The notes beneath the pieces were generated by a model. It ran no database searches and had not been told where the DNA came from. It saw nothing but the letters and a program-made list of their open reading frames with translations. Below are positions 7,184 to 14,991 of a DNA stretch of 42,731 bases, piece by piece. The DNA is from Candidatus Omnitrophota bacterium (lineage in GTDB: Bacteria; Ratteibacteria; UBA8468; MWAK01), in contig JAPLMK010000091.1 in assembly GCA_026387085.1 (NCBI GenBank), positions 1 to 42,731 of the forward strand, in the 5' to 3' direction. How positions within the stretch are numbered: the stretch's first letter is position 1; each line of letters opens with the position of its first letter. The position numbers and the translations under genes are program-made.

Positions 7184-7516
7184 ATGTTAACTGGACAGAA
7201 GGTGCGCTTAGTCTTATGGAGAACCGGCGCTGACGGTGACGGTTCTGTAATTGTAGTGCGGGGAATGGTAACCAGTGAGAGCGAAACGATTCTAAAAGTG
7301 GAAGGCCGGCTCTACCAGCAGGTTCCCGATGAATCCGGCGATACAATTGAACGGCCTATCGGCACCGAAAACAAGCCGCTTATAATTCCGCTGGCCACGG
7401 TACGATACGGTGAAGTAATTGAATCAGATTCCCCGGCCGAAGAATTAGACCGGAAGATTCGTCTCCTGAAGCCACTGGGCAAAGGGGAAATACGAAAAAT
7501 AGGGGGATTAACTTAA
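7184..7516 (+). CDS. Small conserved-looking protein of unknown function
   Basis: A 110-aa soluble product begins MLTGQKVRLVLWRTGADGDG, with a strong SD (GGAGGGA, 7174-7180) four bases before the ATG. It is rich in alternating beta-type segments (VIVVRGMV, ILKVEGRLYQQV, LIIPLATVRYGEVI), suggesting a small beta barrel of SH3/Sm or OB type, and ends in a basic tail. I do not recognise the family. It is followed by the sugar cluster after 44 bases and preceded by pdxJ plus a repeat, so operon membership is unclear. Confidence 0.65.
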   Translation: MLTGQKVRLVLWRTGADGDGSVIVVRGMVTSESETILKVEGRLYQQVPDESGDTIERPIGTENKPLIIPLATVRYGEVIESDSPAEELDRKIRLLKPLGKGEIRKIGGLT

Positions 7517-7560
7517 ACTACGATGCATAGTGAACAGTAACTAATAACCATATAAAAACT

Positions 7561-8322
7561 ATGGAACTGAACAATAAGATAGCCATCGTCACCGGTGCGG
7601 CGCAGGGTTTGGGCGCGCACCTGGCCCAGCGCCTGGCAAAAGAAGGCGTTTCTGTAGCGCTCTGGGATATCAGCGACGCGGTGCTGGAGACCGCAAAAAA
7701 GATCGCCGCGGAATTTCCGGGCCGGGCCTCCGGTTACGTCGTAAACGTCACTAAAGAGAAAGAGGTTGACGACACCGCGCGAGAGGTCGTAAAAAAATAC
7801 GGACGGCTGGATATTATGGTAGCAAACGCCGGAATCGTAAGGGCACACGAAATAACCGACTTTCCGCTAGCCGAATGGCAGCAGACCATTGAGGTTAATC
7901 TTACCGGATACTTTCTCTGCGCCCGGGCGGCGGCCCGGATAATGAAAGAACAAAAATCCGGCGCCATTATTGAAATCAATTCCAAGAGCGGCAAAAAAGG
8001 CAGTTATAAAAATTGCGCCTACGCGGCCAGTAAATTCGGCGGCATCGGCCTGACCCAGTCCATTGCCCTGGACCTGGCCCCATACTGCCCGGGAAACCTG
8101 CTGGACTCCCCCTTATGGGTAAACAGCCTCTTCGACCAGTACGCCAAAAAATGGGGAATCAGCAAAGAGGAAGTGCGCAAAAAATATATTGACCAGGTCC
8201 CGCTGAAAAGGTCCTGCGCCTACGAAGACGTCGCCAACGTGGTTGTTTTCCTGGCCGGAAACCAATCTTCATATATGACGGGGCAGGCAATAAACGTGAC
8301 GGGCGGGCAGGAGATGCGGTGA
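7561..8322 (+). CDS. SDR-family sugar-alcohol (phosphate) dehydrogenase, SrlD-like, with an internal deletion
   Basis: This 253-aa short-chain dehydrogenase has the TGAAQGLG nucleotide motif (11-18), ANAG, and a catalytic INSKSG...YAASK set. INSKSG, KFGGIGLTQSIALDLA and the C-terminal TGQAINVTGGQ match sorbitol-6-phosphate 2-dehydrogenase (SrlD). It would interconvert a polyol or polyol phosphate with a ketose using NAD. The strand normally reading GIRVNAVCPG is missing: Tyr175 is followed directly by CPGNLL, as if seven codons had been removed in frame at 8085/8086. The product may be inactive or the assembly wrong. It heads the isomerase-araB-araD cluster. Confidence 0.85.
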   Translation: MELNNKIAIVTGAAQGLGAHLAQRLAKEGVSVALWDISDAVLETAKKIAAEFPGRASGYVVNVTKEKEVDDTAREVVKKYGRLDIMVANAGIVRAHEITDFPLAEWQQTIEVNLTGYFLCARAAARIMKEQKSGAIIEINSKSGKKGSYKNCAYAASKFGGIGLTQSIALDLAPYCPGNLLDSPLWVNSLFDQYAKKWGISKEEVRKKYIDQVPLKRSCAYEDVANVVVFLAGNQSSYMTGQAINVTGGQEMR

Positions 8323-8323
8323 C

Positions 8324-8496
8324 GCGAGGTTGTCTGTTTCGTAAAACGAGCTACGCGCCAGGCAAAAACTACGCAATTCAGGAACGAGCCTCGCCGTGTT
8401 CTCACCCACAAATCGGGCGAGCCCCGGCCACTCATTCCTTCATTTTGCTTGTTTTGCACCGTTGCTGCGCAAGTTTTACGAAACAGACAACCTCGC
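8324..8496 (+). mobile_element. 173-bp element with perfect 24-bp terminal inverted repeats (MITE-like)
   Basis: The arm at 8324-8347 (begins GCGAGGTTGTCTG) is exactly repeated inverted at 8473-8496. The 125-bp interior has no ORF of note. No target-site duplication is visible. The right arm is followed by a degenerate tandem duplication of about 58 bp (8461-8570). Confidence 0.65.
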
Positions 8497-8569
8497 TTGA
8501 TAAAGTTAAAACAAACGACACTACGCGAAGTATATCAAAAGAGACAAACCTCGCTTGATAAAGTTAAAA
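8490..8569 (+). repeat. Two direct copies of a 22-bp sequence, 58 bp apart
   Basis: ACCTCGCTTGATAAAGTTAA plus two further A occurs at 8490-8511 and again at 8548-8569. The preceding 30 bases are also similar, so the whole unit looks like a diverged tandem duplication between the inverted-repeat element and the isomerase gene. Confidence 0.75.
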
Positions 8570-8583
8570 ATAAAGAGGAAAAA

Positions 8584-9699
8584 ATGAAAGTTACCAACGG
8601 AAATTTGGGGAAGCTGGAAAAGGAATACGCCGGGTATCTGGAAGGCGACACGGTCAGCCGGTTTTTCCATGATTTTGGAATCAAGTTCGCGGCCGGGCAC
8701 TGGTGCGCCGGAGACTTTCTGGACCGGTTTACCGGAGGCGGGTACAACCCGAACTTAAAGTCGGACATAGTCAGCCAGCTGAAAAGAATTAAAGCCGCCG
8801 GGATTGACGGCGTGGAATTCCACGAAAATATCTTCATCGATGAAAAAAGAAAAAAGATCAGCCGCCGGATAGCCGAAGTTAAGAAAACGCTGAAAGAATT
8901 AAAGATGACCCCAACTAACATGAACACCAACCTCTGGACCGATCCGTACTGGAAATTAGGCGGCTTGACCAACCCGGATAAAGCAATCCGGAAGGAAGCC
9001 CTGACTATCGCTTTCCAGGGCGCGGAAATTGCCGCGGAACTCGGCTGCGAATCAATCGCGCTCTGGCCCGGCGCCGATGGATGGGACTATAACTTTGAAG
9101 CAAACTACGGCACCCTGCTCTCCCGATTCGTGGAAGGATGCGTGTCAATTAACCGGAAAGCAAAATCGCTGGGCCTGCGGTTTGGAATCGAAGCCAAACC
9201 GAAAGAACCGCGGGAGGGCCATATGATTATTCCGAACACTCATTGCGCCATCCTGATGGCTAAAAAAGTAAACGAAGCCGCTCAAGGCAGCAACATGGGC
9301 GTAGCAGTTGATTACGGTCACGAGATGATGGCCGGCATTGAACCGGCGTTCAGCCTCTATCTCGCCCGGGAATTTAACGTACCGGTGATCAACTTCCACG
9401 TCAACGCCGCCAAATGGCGTTCCAACGATGAAGACCGGATTGCCGGCACATCAAACCTGTGGGAACTGGTTGACTTTTGTTACGCGGCCCTGGATACCAA
9501 CTACCAGGGCTGGTTCGGCGAAGACCAGTTCACCTACCGGATAGACCCGGTTCAGGCAATGTCCTTATCCCGGGAATTCTTCGCCAACACCATGAAAAAA
9601 GCGCTCCTGATCTGGAAAAACCGGAAAAAATTACTTGCGGCGCAGGAAACCGGAAACGCCGGCGCTACTCTGGAAGTGGTTAAAAAGGTAATGTTTTAA
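8584..9699 (+). CDS. Divergent xylose-isomerase-like sugar isomerase (TIM barrel)
   Basis: This 371-aa protein aligns by eye along most of class I XylA: NLWTDPYWKLGGLTNPDKAI, IEAKPKEPREGHMIIP for the IEPKPNEPRGD region, VDYGHEMMAG for NPEVGHEQMAG, and SNDEDRIAG for the metal-binding DxD. The catalytic His is kept (EFHEN). Several metal ligands differ: the Glu before YGH is Asp, and the Asp of the HIDLN strand appears as His (NFHVN). It is probably an aldose-ketose isomerase with changed specificity. Position just upstream of araB and araD, with no araA, suggests it may supply L-ribulose. A GAGGAA SD precedes ATG 8584. Confidence 0.83.
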   Translation: MKVTNGNLGKLEKEYAGYLEGDTVSRFFHDFGIKFAAGHWCAGDFLDRFTGGGYNPNLKSDIVSQLKRIKAAGIDGVEFHENIFIDEKRKKISRRIAEVKKTLKELKMTPTNMNTNLWTDPYWKLGGLTNPDKAIRKEALTIAFQGAEIAAELGCESIALWPGADGWDYNFEANYGTLLSRFVEGCVSINRKAKSLGLRFGIEAKPKEPREGHMIIPNTHCAILMAKKVNEAAQGSNMGVAVDYGHEMMAGIEPAFSLYLAREFNVPVINFHVNAAKWRSNDEDRIAGTSNLWELVDFCYAALDTNYQGWFGEDQFTYRIDPVQAMSLSREFFANTMKKALLIWKNRKKLLAAQETGNAGATLEVVKKVMF

Positions 9700-9710
9700 T
9701 ACTCGATTTA

Positions 9711-9807
9711 TTGCAGAATGCAAATTGTAAATTTCAAATTGCAGAATGAACGGATAGGAAATCAATAATTTTACATTTTACACTTTGCATTTTGACTTTT
9801 GCATTGT
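9711..9807 (+). repeat. AT-rich palindromic repeat, family B, copy 2
   Basis: The core ATGAACGGATAGGAAATC followed by AATAATTTTACATTTTACAC is identical over about 43 bases to the inverted copy 3 (23668-23763) and similar to copy 1. It ends seven bases before the araB start and creates a spurious upstream TTG start. Confidence 0.9.
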
Positions 9808-9813
9808 AATTAT

Positions 9814-11511
9814 ATGAATAAACTATATAGCCTGGGGCTTGATTTCGGAACCAACTCAGTAAGGGCGCTCCTGGTTAATATTTCCGGAGGAGCAGAGACC
9901 GCAACCTCAATCTGGAACTATCAGTACGGAAAAAACGGAGTGGTTATCTCTGAAAATGACCCGCTTTTCGCCCGACAACACCCGGCCGATTATGTGAACG
10001 GCACCAGAAATGTCGTTAAAGACGTAATTGAAAAAGCCCGGAAAAACGACCCGGATTTTACGCCGGATAAGGTTATCGGCATCGGAGTTGACACAACCGG
10101 CAGCACGCCGATTCCGGTTGACAAATCCGGCCAGCCACTTGCTTTTAACCAAAAATTCCGCAATAACCCCAACAGTTACGCCTGGCTCTGGAAGGACCAT
10201 ACTTCGGCCGAAGAAGCCGAAGAGATTACCGCCAAAGCAAAAAAAAGCCATCCGGAATACTTACGGCGCTGCGGCGGTCGCTATTCTTCGGAATGGTTCT
10301 TCGCCAAAATCCTCCATCTGAGCCGGATTGACCGGAAAGTTTTTCAGGCGGCCGAGAGTTTCGTGGAACTGGAAGATTTTGTGCCGGCGCTCTTAACCGA
10401 CAACCTGGCGCCCCAGAAACTCAAGCGCGGCATTTGCGCCGCCGGACACAAAGCGCTTTATTGCAGCCAATGGAACGGACTACCTTCAGAGATATTTCTG
10501 ACTTCTCTCAGTCCGGATTTTAAAGGCCTGCGAAACCGGCTTTACGAAAAAGCATACCCGGCCGGAGACCAGGCCGGACGGCTCTCCTCAAAATGGGCGC
10601 GAGAACTCGGTCTAAAAGAAGGAATTGCCGTCAGCGTAGGCGCTTTTGACGCCCACCTAGGTGCAATCGGAGCCGGCATCAAAAAGAACGGGCTGGTCAA
10701 AGTAATCGGCACTTCAACCTGCGACCTGATGGTCTTTCCGTCCGGCAACGAACGCCGTCTGGAAAAAATAGACGGAATGTGCGGCCTGGCTGAAAGTTCC
10801 ATCATTCCCGGCTCAATCGGTCTGGAAGCAGGCCAATCGGCGGTGGGTGATATCTTCGCCTGGTTTGCGGAAAATTGCGTACCGGCCGATTATTCAGCTG
10901 CCGCAAACAAAAACAAGAAAAAAATTCAAGCGTACCTGAGCGAAAAGGCGGCCCGGTTGAATCCCGGCGAAAGCGGCCTGCTTGCCCTGGACTGGAACAA
11001 CGGAAACCGCTCCGTTTTAGTCGACCAGAAACTTTCCGGATTGATTCTGGGCCAGACACTGGCTACCAGGCCGGAAGAGATTTACCGGGCCCTGATTGAA
11101 GCCACCGGTTTCGGCGCCCGGACCATCATCGACCAAATTGAAAAATCCGGAGAAAAAATCAAGGAAGTAATCACCTGCGGCGGCATACCCAAGAAAAACC
11201 CGCTCCTGATGCAAATCTACAGCAATATCCTCAACCGGCCGCTTAAGATTGCCGCCTCGGAACAGACCTGCGCGCTGGGCGCGGCCCTGGTCGGCGCGGT
11301 TGCAGCCGGCAAGGAAGCCGGAGGTTTTTCCAGCGTCACGGAGGGACAGAAGATACTCTGCCGGTTTGAATCGAAAGAATACCGACCGGATAAAAAATCA
11401 GTTGCCGCCTACCAAAAACTCTACCGGCTTTACAGCCAATTACACGATGCGTTCGGACGGCCGGACGGCGCTCTCTTTTCCGTAATGAAAGAACTTTTAA
11501 AACATGGATAA
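9814..11511 (+). CDS. araB: L-ribulokinase
   Basis: This 565-aa FGGY-family kinase is full length for AraB. It shows LGLDFGTNSVRALLV (ATP phosphate loop), IGIGVDTTGSTPIPVD, CGGRYSSEWFFAKILHL, VSVGAFDAHLGAIGAG with the catalytic Asp, GTSTCDLMVF and LEAGQSAVGDIFAWFAEN, all characteristic of ribulokinases rather than xylulokinases. It phosphorylates L-ribulose (AraB enzymes tolerate other 2-ketopentoses) to the 5-phosphate used by AraD. ATG 9814 is preferred to a TTG at 9799 inside the repeat; no clear SD is seen. The stop overlaps araD by eight bases. Confidence 0.93.
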   Translation: MNKLYSLGLDFGTNSVRALLVNISGGAETATSIWNYQYGKNGVVISENDPLFARQHPADYVNGTRNVVKDVIEKARKNDPDFTPDKVIGIGVDTTGSTPIPVDKSGQPLAFNQKFRNNPNSYAWLWKDHTSAEEAEEITAKAKKSHPEYLRRCGGRYSSEWFFAKILHLSRIDRKVFQAAESFVELEDFVPALLTDNLAPQKLKRGICAAGHKALYCSQWNGLPSEIFLTSLSPDFKGLRNRLYEKAYPAGDQAGRLSSKWARELGLKEGIAVSVGAFDAHLGAIGAGIKKNGLVKVIGTSTCDLMVFPSGNERRLEKIDGMCGLAESSIIPGSIGLEAGQSAVGDIFAWFAENCVPADYSAAANKNKKKIQAYLSEKAARLNPGESGLLALDWNNGNRSVLVDQKLSGLILGQTLATRPEEIYRALIEATGFGARTIIDQIEKSGEKIKEVITCGGIPKKNPLLMQIYSNILNRPLKIAASEQTCALGAALVGAVAAGKEAGGFSSVTEGQKILCRFESKEYRPDKKSVAAYQKLYRLYSQLHDAFGRPDGALFSVMKELLKHG

Positions 11512-12175
11512 ATTAACCCGTCTCAGAAAAGAAGTGCTGAACGCAAATCTCCTTCTGCCGGAATGGGGACTGGTGGTCGGCACCCAGGGTAACGTCAGCG
11601 GTTTTGACCGGAAGAAAAAACTGGTCCTAATCAAACCAAGCGGAGTTTTCTATTCCAGCTTGAAATCATCAGACCTGGTAACATTAAACCTTGACGGCAA
11701 AAAAATTTCCGGCGCAAAAAAACCATCGGTGGACTGGCCGCACCACCTCTATCTTTACCGGAACATTCCGGGCATCGGCGGCGTCGTACACACCCACTCG
11801 CCTTACGCCACCGCTTTTGCCGCAGCCGGGATTCCGGTACCCTGCTTGACAACCGGACAGGCCGACATCTTCGGCGGCGAAATTCCGGTAACACCATATG
11901 CGGACAACCAAGCGGACAACATCGGAAAAGCAATTATTAAAGCGTATCGTCCGGGCTGCCCGGCAATCATCCTGGGACAGCACGGCATATTCGCTTTTGA
12001 CGAAAATCCGGAAAAAGCGGTCCGGGCGGCAAAATTAACCGAATACTTTGCCCAGATAAATCTCTTGGGCCTGCTGCTGGGAAAAGCATCCGGCCGAAAA
12101 GTCCTGCCGATGGCAGAAAAAGAGATTCAAAAATGGTACCGGCGCTACCACGGCGGGGGTTACGGACAGAAATAG
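11504..12175 (+). CDS. araD: L-ribulose-5-phosphate 4-epimerase
   Basis: This 223-aa class II aldolase/epimerase has TQGNVSGFDR, IKPSGVFYSSL, KPSVDWPHHLYLYR, the zinc-binding HTHSPYATAFA, QADIFGGEIPVTPY, the third His in ILGQHGIF and the AraD-type C-terminus HGGGYGQ (E. coli AraD ends in YYGQ). It converts L-ribulose 5-phosphate to D-xylulose 5-phosphate for the pentose phosphate pathway. The eight-base overlap with araB shows cotranslation. L-fuculose-phosphate aldolase is excluded by the C-terminal motif and the partner kinase. Confidence 0.93.
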   Translation: MDKLTRLRKEVLNANLLLPEWGLVVGTQGNVSGFDRKKKLVLIKPSGVFYSSLKSSDLVTLNLDGKKISGAKKPSVDWPHHLYLYRNIPGIGGVVHTHSPYATAFAAAGIPVPCLTTGQADIFGGEIPVTPYADNQADNIGKAIIKAYRPGCPAIILGQHGIFAFDENPEKAVRAAKLTEYFAQINLLGLLLGKASGRKVLPMAEKEIQKWYRRYHGGGYGQK

Positions 12176-12232
12176 CGTTCGGGGCCTGGAGAAAAACTTT
12201 AAAAAATACAGAAAACACGAAAGGTGGAAAAA

Positions 12233-13252
12233 ATGAAAAAAATAAGGGTGGGAATTATCGGCGGAGCCGGTTATGCCGGCGGGGAACTTTTACGTTTGCT
12301 GGTAAACCACCCCGGCGTTGAAATTACCTGCGTCACTTCCGAAACGTTCCCGGGTAAAAAAGTGATTGAACAGTATCCGAAACTAAACAAACTGAAAAAC
12401 TTCACCTTTCAATCTTACCAAAAACAGAAAATAGTTGAGGACTGCGATTTTGTCTTTCTGGCCAAACCGCACCCAAACTCATTCTCGCTGGTACGGGAAC
12501 TTTTCGGAAAAGTACGGATTATTGACCTTTCCGCCAACTTCCGTTTCCCGAAGGCCCGGGACTTTGAAAGCGCCTATCAGACCAAGCACCTGGCCCCGGA
12601 ATTCCTGAAGGAGAGCGTTTACGGTTTGCCGGAAATTTTCCCGAAACAAATAAAAAAAGCAAAATTAATAACCAATCCCGGTTGCTATCCCACCGGCGTT
12701 ATTCTCGGACTGTTTCCGCTCTTTAAAACCAACGCCGTGGAACCGGAAATCAACGTGAGCGCAATCTCTGGTTTTTCCGGAGCCGGCCGTTCACCCGCAC
12801 CCGGTAGCCCGGCTTATTCGGTTAGCGATAATATTCGTCCTTACAAAGTCGGCATCCACCCGCACGGCGCCGAGATGGAAGAGAAGATAAGATCAGCTAC
12901 CGGGAGAAAAATAAGCATTAACTTTATACCGCAGGTGGCCGGATTTGAAAGAGGCATTCTCAGCGTTACCTTCGCCCGCCTGAAGAAAAAAAATTCTCCG
13001 GAAACACTTATTTCTCTGTACCGGAAAACATACCGGAAAAATCCGTTTGTCCGAGTCCTTCCCCCGGGGCAATATCCGGAAATAAAGAACGTGGTCCTGA
13101 CCAATTTCTGCGACCTTGGCGTTCAACTACTCAAGGATAATAACCTGGTTATAATTACGGCGCTTGACAACCTGGTTAAGGGAGCAGCCGGACAAGCCGT
13201 TCAGAACCTCAACATCATGGCCGGATTTCCGGAGGGCGAGGCGCTCGGATGA
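12233..13252 (+). CDS. argC: N-acetyl-gamma-glutamyl-phosphate reductase
   Basis: This 339-aa enzyme reduces N-acetylglutamyl phosphate to the semialdehyde in arginine synthesis. It shows the NADP motif GIIGGAGYAGGELLRLL, the catalytic Cys in TNPGCYPTGVILGLFPL, GFSGAGRSP, GIHPHGAEMEE with the base His, and NLVKGAAGQAVQNLN near the end. ATG 12233 is favoured because AAGGTGG lies five bases before it; a GTG at 12224 is less likely. The stop overlaps aroE by four bases (ATGA). Confidence 0.95.
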   Translation: MKKIRVGIIGGAGYAGGELLRLLVNHPGVEITCVTSETFPGKKVIEQYPKLNKLKNFTFQSYQKQKIVEDCDFVFLAKPHPNSFSLVRELFGKVRIIDLSANFRFPKARDFESAYQTKHLAPEFLKESVYGLPEIFPKQIKKAKLITNPGCYPTGVILGLFPLFKTNAVEPEINVSAISGFSGAGRSPAPGSPAYSVSDNIRPYKVGIHPHGAEMEEKIRSATGRKISINFIPQVAGFERGILSVTFARLKKKNSPETLISLYRKTYRKNPFVRVLPPGQYPEIKNVVLTNFCDLGVQLLKDNNLVIITALDNLVKGAAGQAVQNLNIMAGFPEGEALG

Positions 13253-14100
13253 GAGAAAAATTACCGAAAAATAAACCGGAAACAACCTTAGTCGCTCTCT
13301 TTGGATTTCCGGTTAAACATACTCTTTCGCCCCTCTTCCAGAATGCCGCTTTTCAAGCCCTGGGGATGAATACATTTTACCTTGCCCTCGAGGTGCCGCC
13401 GGAAGAACTTCCCGACGCAATCAACGCCATCCGCTCCCGAAAATTTTTGGGCGCCAACCTGACCATTCCGCACAAAGAAACGGTGATTCCGTTTCTGGAT
13501 GAGGTTTCTTTACCGGCACAAAAATGCGGTTCGGTAAACACCGTCGTCAATCACAACGGGAAATTGAGAGGTGAAACAACCGATGGTCCCGGCTTTATCC
13601 GCTCCCTGAAAGAAGAAGCGGGCATAACGCCGAAAGGAAAAAGAATCTTTCTGATTGGCGCCGGCGGCGCGGCCCGGGCGTTGGCTTTCTCGCTCGCCGA
13701 AGCAAAAGCAAGCATCTGCTTAACCAACCGGACTGCGGTAAAAGGGGAAAAACTGGTCTCTGATTTGAAAAATTACTATCCGCAGAACACCATTACCTAC
13801 GTTCCTTTTTCGGAAAAATCTAAAACGCTGCGCCGGGAAAAGATTGACGTCCTCATCAACGCCACTTCATTAGGGCTGAAAAAAGAAGAAGAGTTATTCC
13901 GGCCGGCTGACCTGGCCGGCAAAATAGTCGTCTGCGATTTAATTTACAACCGCAAAACACTGCTCCTGCAGTCGGCGCAAGAACTGGGACTGAAAACAAT
14001 TAACGGGCTGGGAATGCTCATCCACCAGGGCGCGCTCTCCTTCCAACTCTGGACCGGAAAGACCGCTCCGATAAAAATAATGTTCGCTGCCGTAAAATAA
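13249..14100 (+). CDS. aroE: Shikimate dehydrogenase
   Basis: This 283-aa NADP-dependent enzyme reduces 3-dehydroshikimate. Substrate-domain signatures are FGFPVKHTLSPLFQNAAF and ANLTIPHKE with the catalytic Lys; TTDGPGFIRSL carries the catalytic Asp. The nucleotide domain has LIGAGGAARALAFSLAE, CLTNRT, NATSLGL and the C-terminal NGLGMLIHQGALSFQLWTG. It is coupled to argC by an ATGA overlap, an unusual pairing of arginine and shikimate pathway genes. Confidence 0.95.
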   Translation: MREKLPKNKPETTLVALFGFPVKHTLSPLFQNAAFQALGMNTFYLALEVPPEELPDAINAIRSRKFLGANLTIPHKETVIPFLDEVSLPAQKCGSVNTVVNHNGKLRGETTDGPGFIRSLKEEAGITPKGKRIFLIGAGGAARALAFSLAEAKASICLTNRTAVKGEKLVSDLKNYYPQNTITYVPFSEKSKTLRREKIDVLINATSLGLKKEEELFRPADLAGKIVVCDLIYNRKTLLLQSAQELGLKTINGLGMLIHQGALSFQLWTGKTAPIKIMFAAVK

Positions 14101-14229
14101 GCCGCCGGATATATTGAAACAAAATTAAGAATGACAATATATTTGTGCCGACAGGTAAAAACATGATATGCTTTAATACGATACGCCTTTGTCGGAGCAA
14201 TAAAAAGTTAACTATTTTTAGCTGATAAA

Positions 14230-14970
14230 ATGTTGAAAAAGAAAATCAGGGTAACGGTTTGGAATGAATTCCGGCACGAAAAAAGTGACGCGGCAGTCAA
14301 AAAAATATATCCGGACGGAATACACGCGGTTATTGCGGCCCATCTGAATAAACAGGAGGGAATCATTGCCGGAACTGCGGTCCTTGACCAGCCGGAACAC
14401 GGCCTGACCCGGGAGACATTAACCGGCACCGACGTTTTAACCTGGTGGGGGCACATCGCTCACAGCGAGGTCTCAGACGAAATAGTCAACCGGGTGCAAG
14501 AACGGGTACTGGAAGGCATGGGACTAATCATCCTCCATTCCGGCCACCACTCCAAAATATTCAAACGGCTGATGGGCACCACCTGCAACCTGCGCTGGCG
14601 CGAAGCCAACGAAAAAGAACGGCTTTGGAACGTGGAGCCCGGCCACCCGGTAACCGATGGCCTCGGTGACTATTTCGAATTGCCGCACGAAGAGATGTAC
14701 GGGGAACGTTTTGACATCCCAAATCCGGATAAGCTGGTCTTTATCTCCTGGTTTGAAGGCGGGGAGGTTTTCCGCAGCGGCTGCTGTTATGAGCGGGGAC
14801 ACGGCCGCATCTTCTACTTCCAACCCGGTCACGAAACATATCCCATATATTACGATACCAACGTAATGCAGGTTATCACCAACGCAGTCCGGTGGGCGGC
14901 ACCCAGAATAATTAAAAAGATTGAAACACCAAATTCTCCGCCGATAGAAAATTTACCTTCCCCGGCTTGA
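14230..14970 (+). CDS. ThuA-like (trehalose utilization) protein
   Basis: This 246-aa protein of the class I glutamine amidotransferase-like ThuA family shows VTVWNEFRHEKSD, IYPDGIHAVIA, LTWWGHIAHSEVSDEIVNRV, LIILHSGHHSKIFKRLMG and YFQPGHETYPIYYDTNVMQVI, all typical. The nucleophilic Cys of true amidotransferases is absent, as is usual in the family. ThuA proteins occur in disaccharide and sugar-derivative catabolism, but the reaction is not firmly known. No SD is evident. The 129 bases upstream hold small imperfect inverted repeats and no ORF. Confidence 0.88.
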   Translation: MLKKKIRVTVWNEFRHEKSDAAVKKIYPDGIHAVIAAHLNKQEGIIAGTAVLDQPEHGLTRETLTGTDVLTWWGHIAHSEVSDEIVNRVQERVLEGMGLIILHSGHHSKIFKRLMGTTCNLRWREANEKERLWNVEPGHPVTDGLGDYFELPHEEMYGERFDIPNPDKLVFISWFEGGEVFRSGCCYERGHGRIFYFQPGHETYPIYYDTNVMQVITNAVRWAAPRIIKKIETPNSPPIENLPSPA

Positions 14971-14991
14971 CTACGCTAAATTTCGTCTACC

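Noticed and set aside
8319..8558. 79-codon open frame after the dehydrogenase
   Set aside because: It is translated from the inverted-repeat element and its duplicated end.
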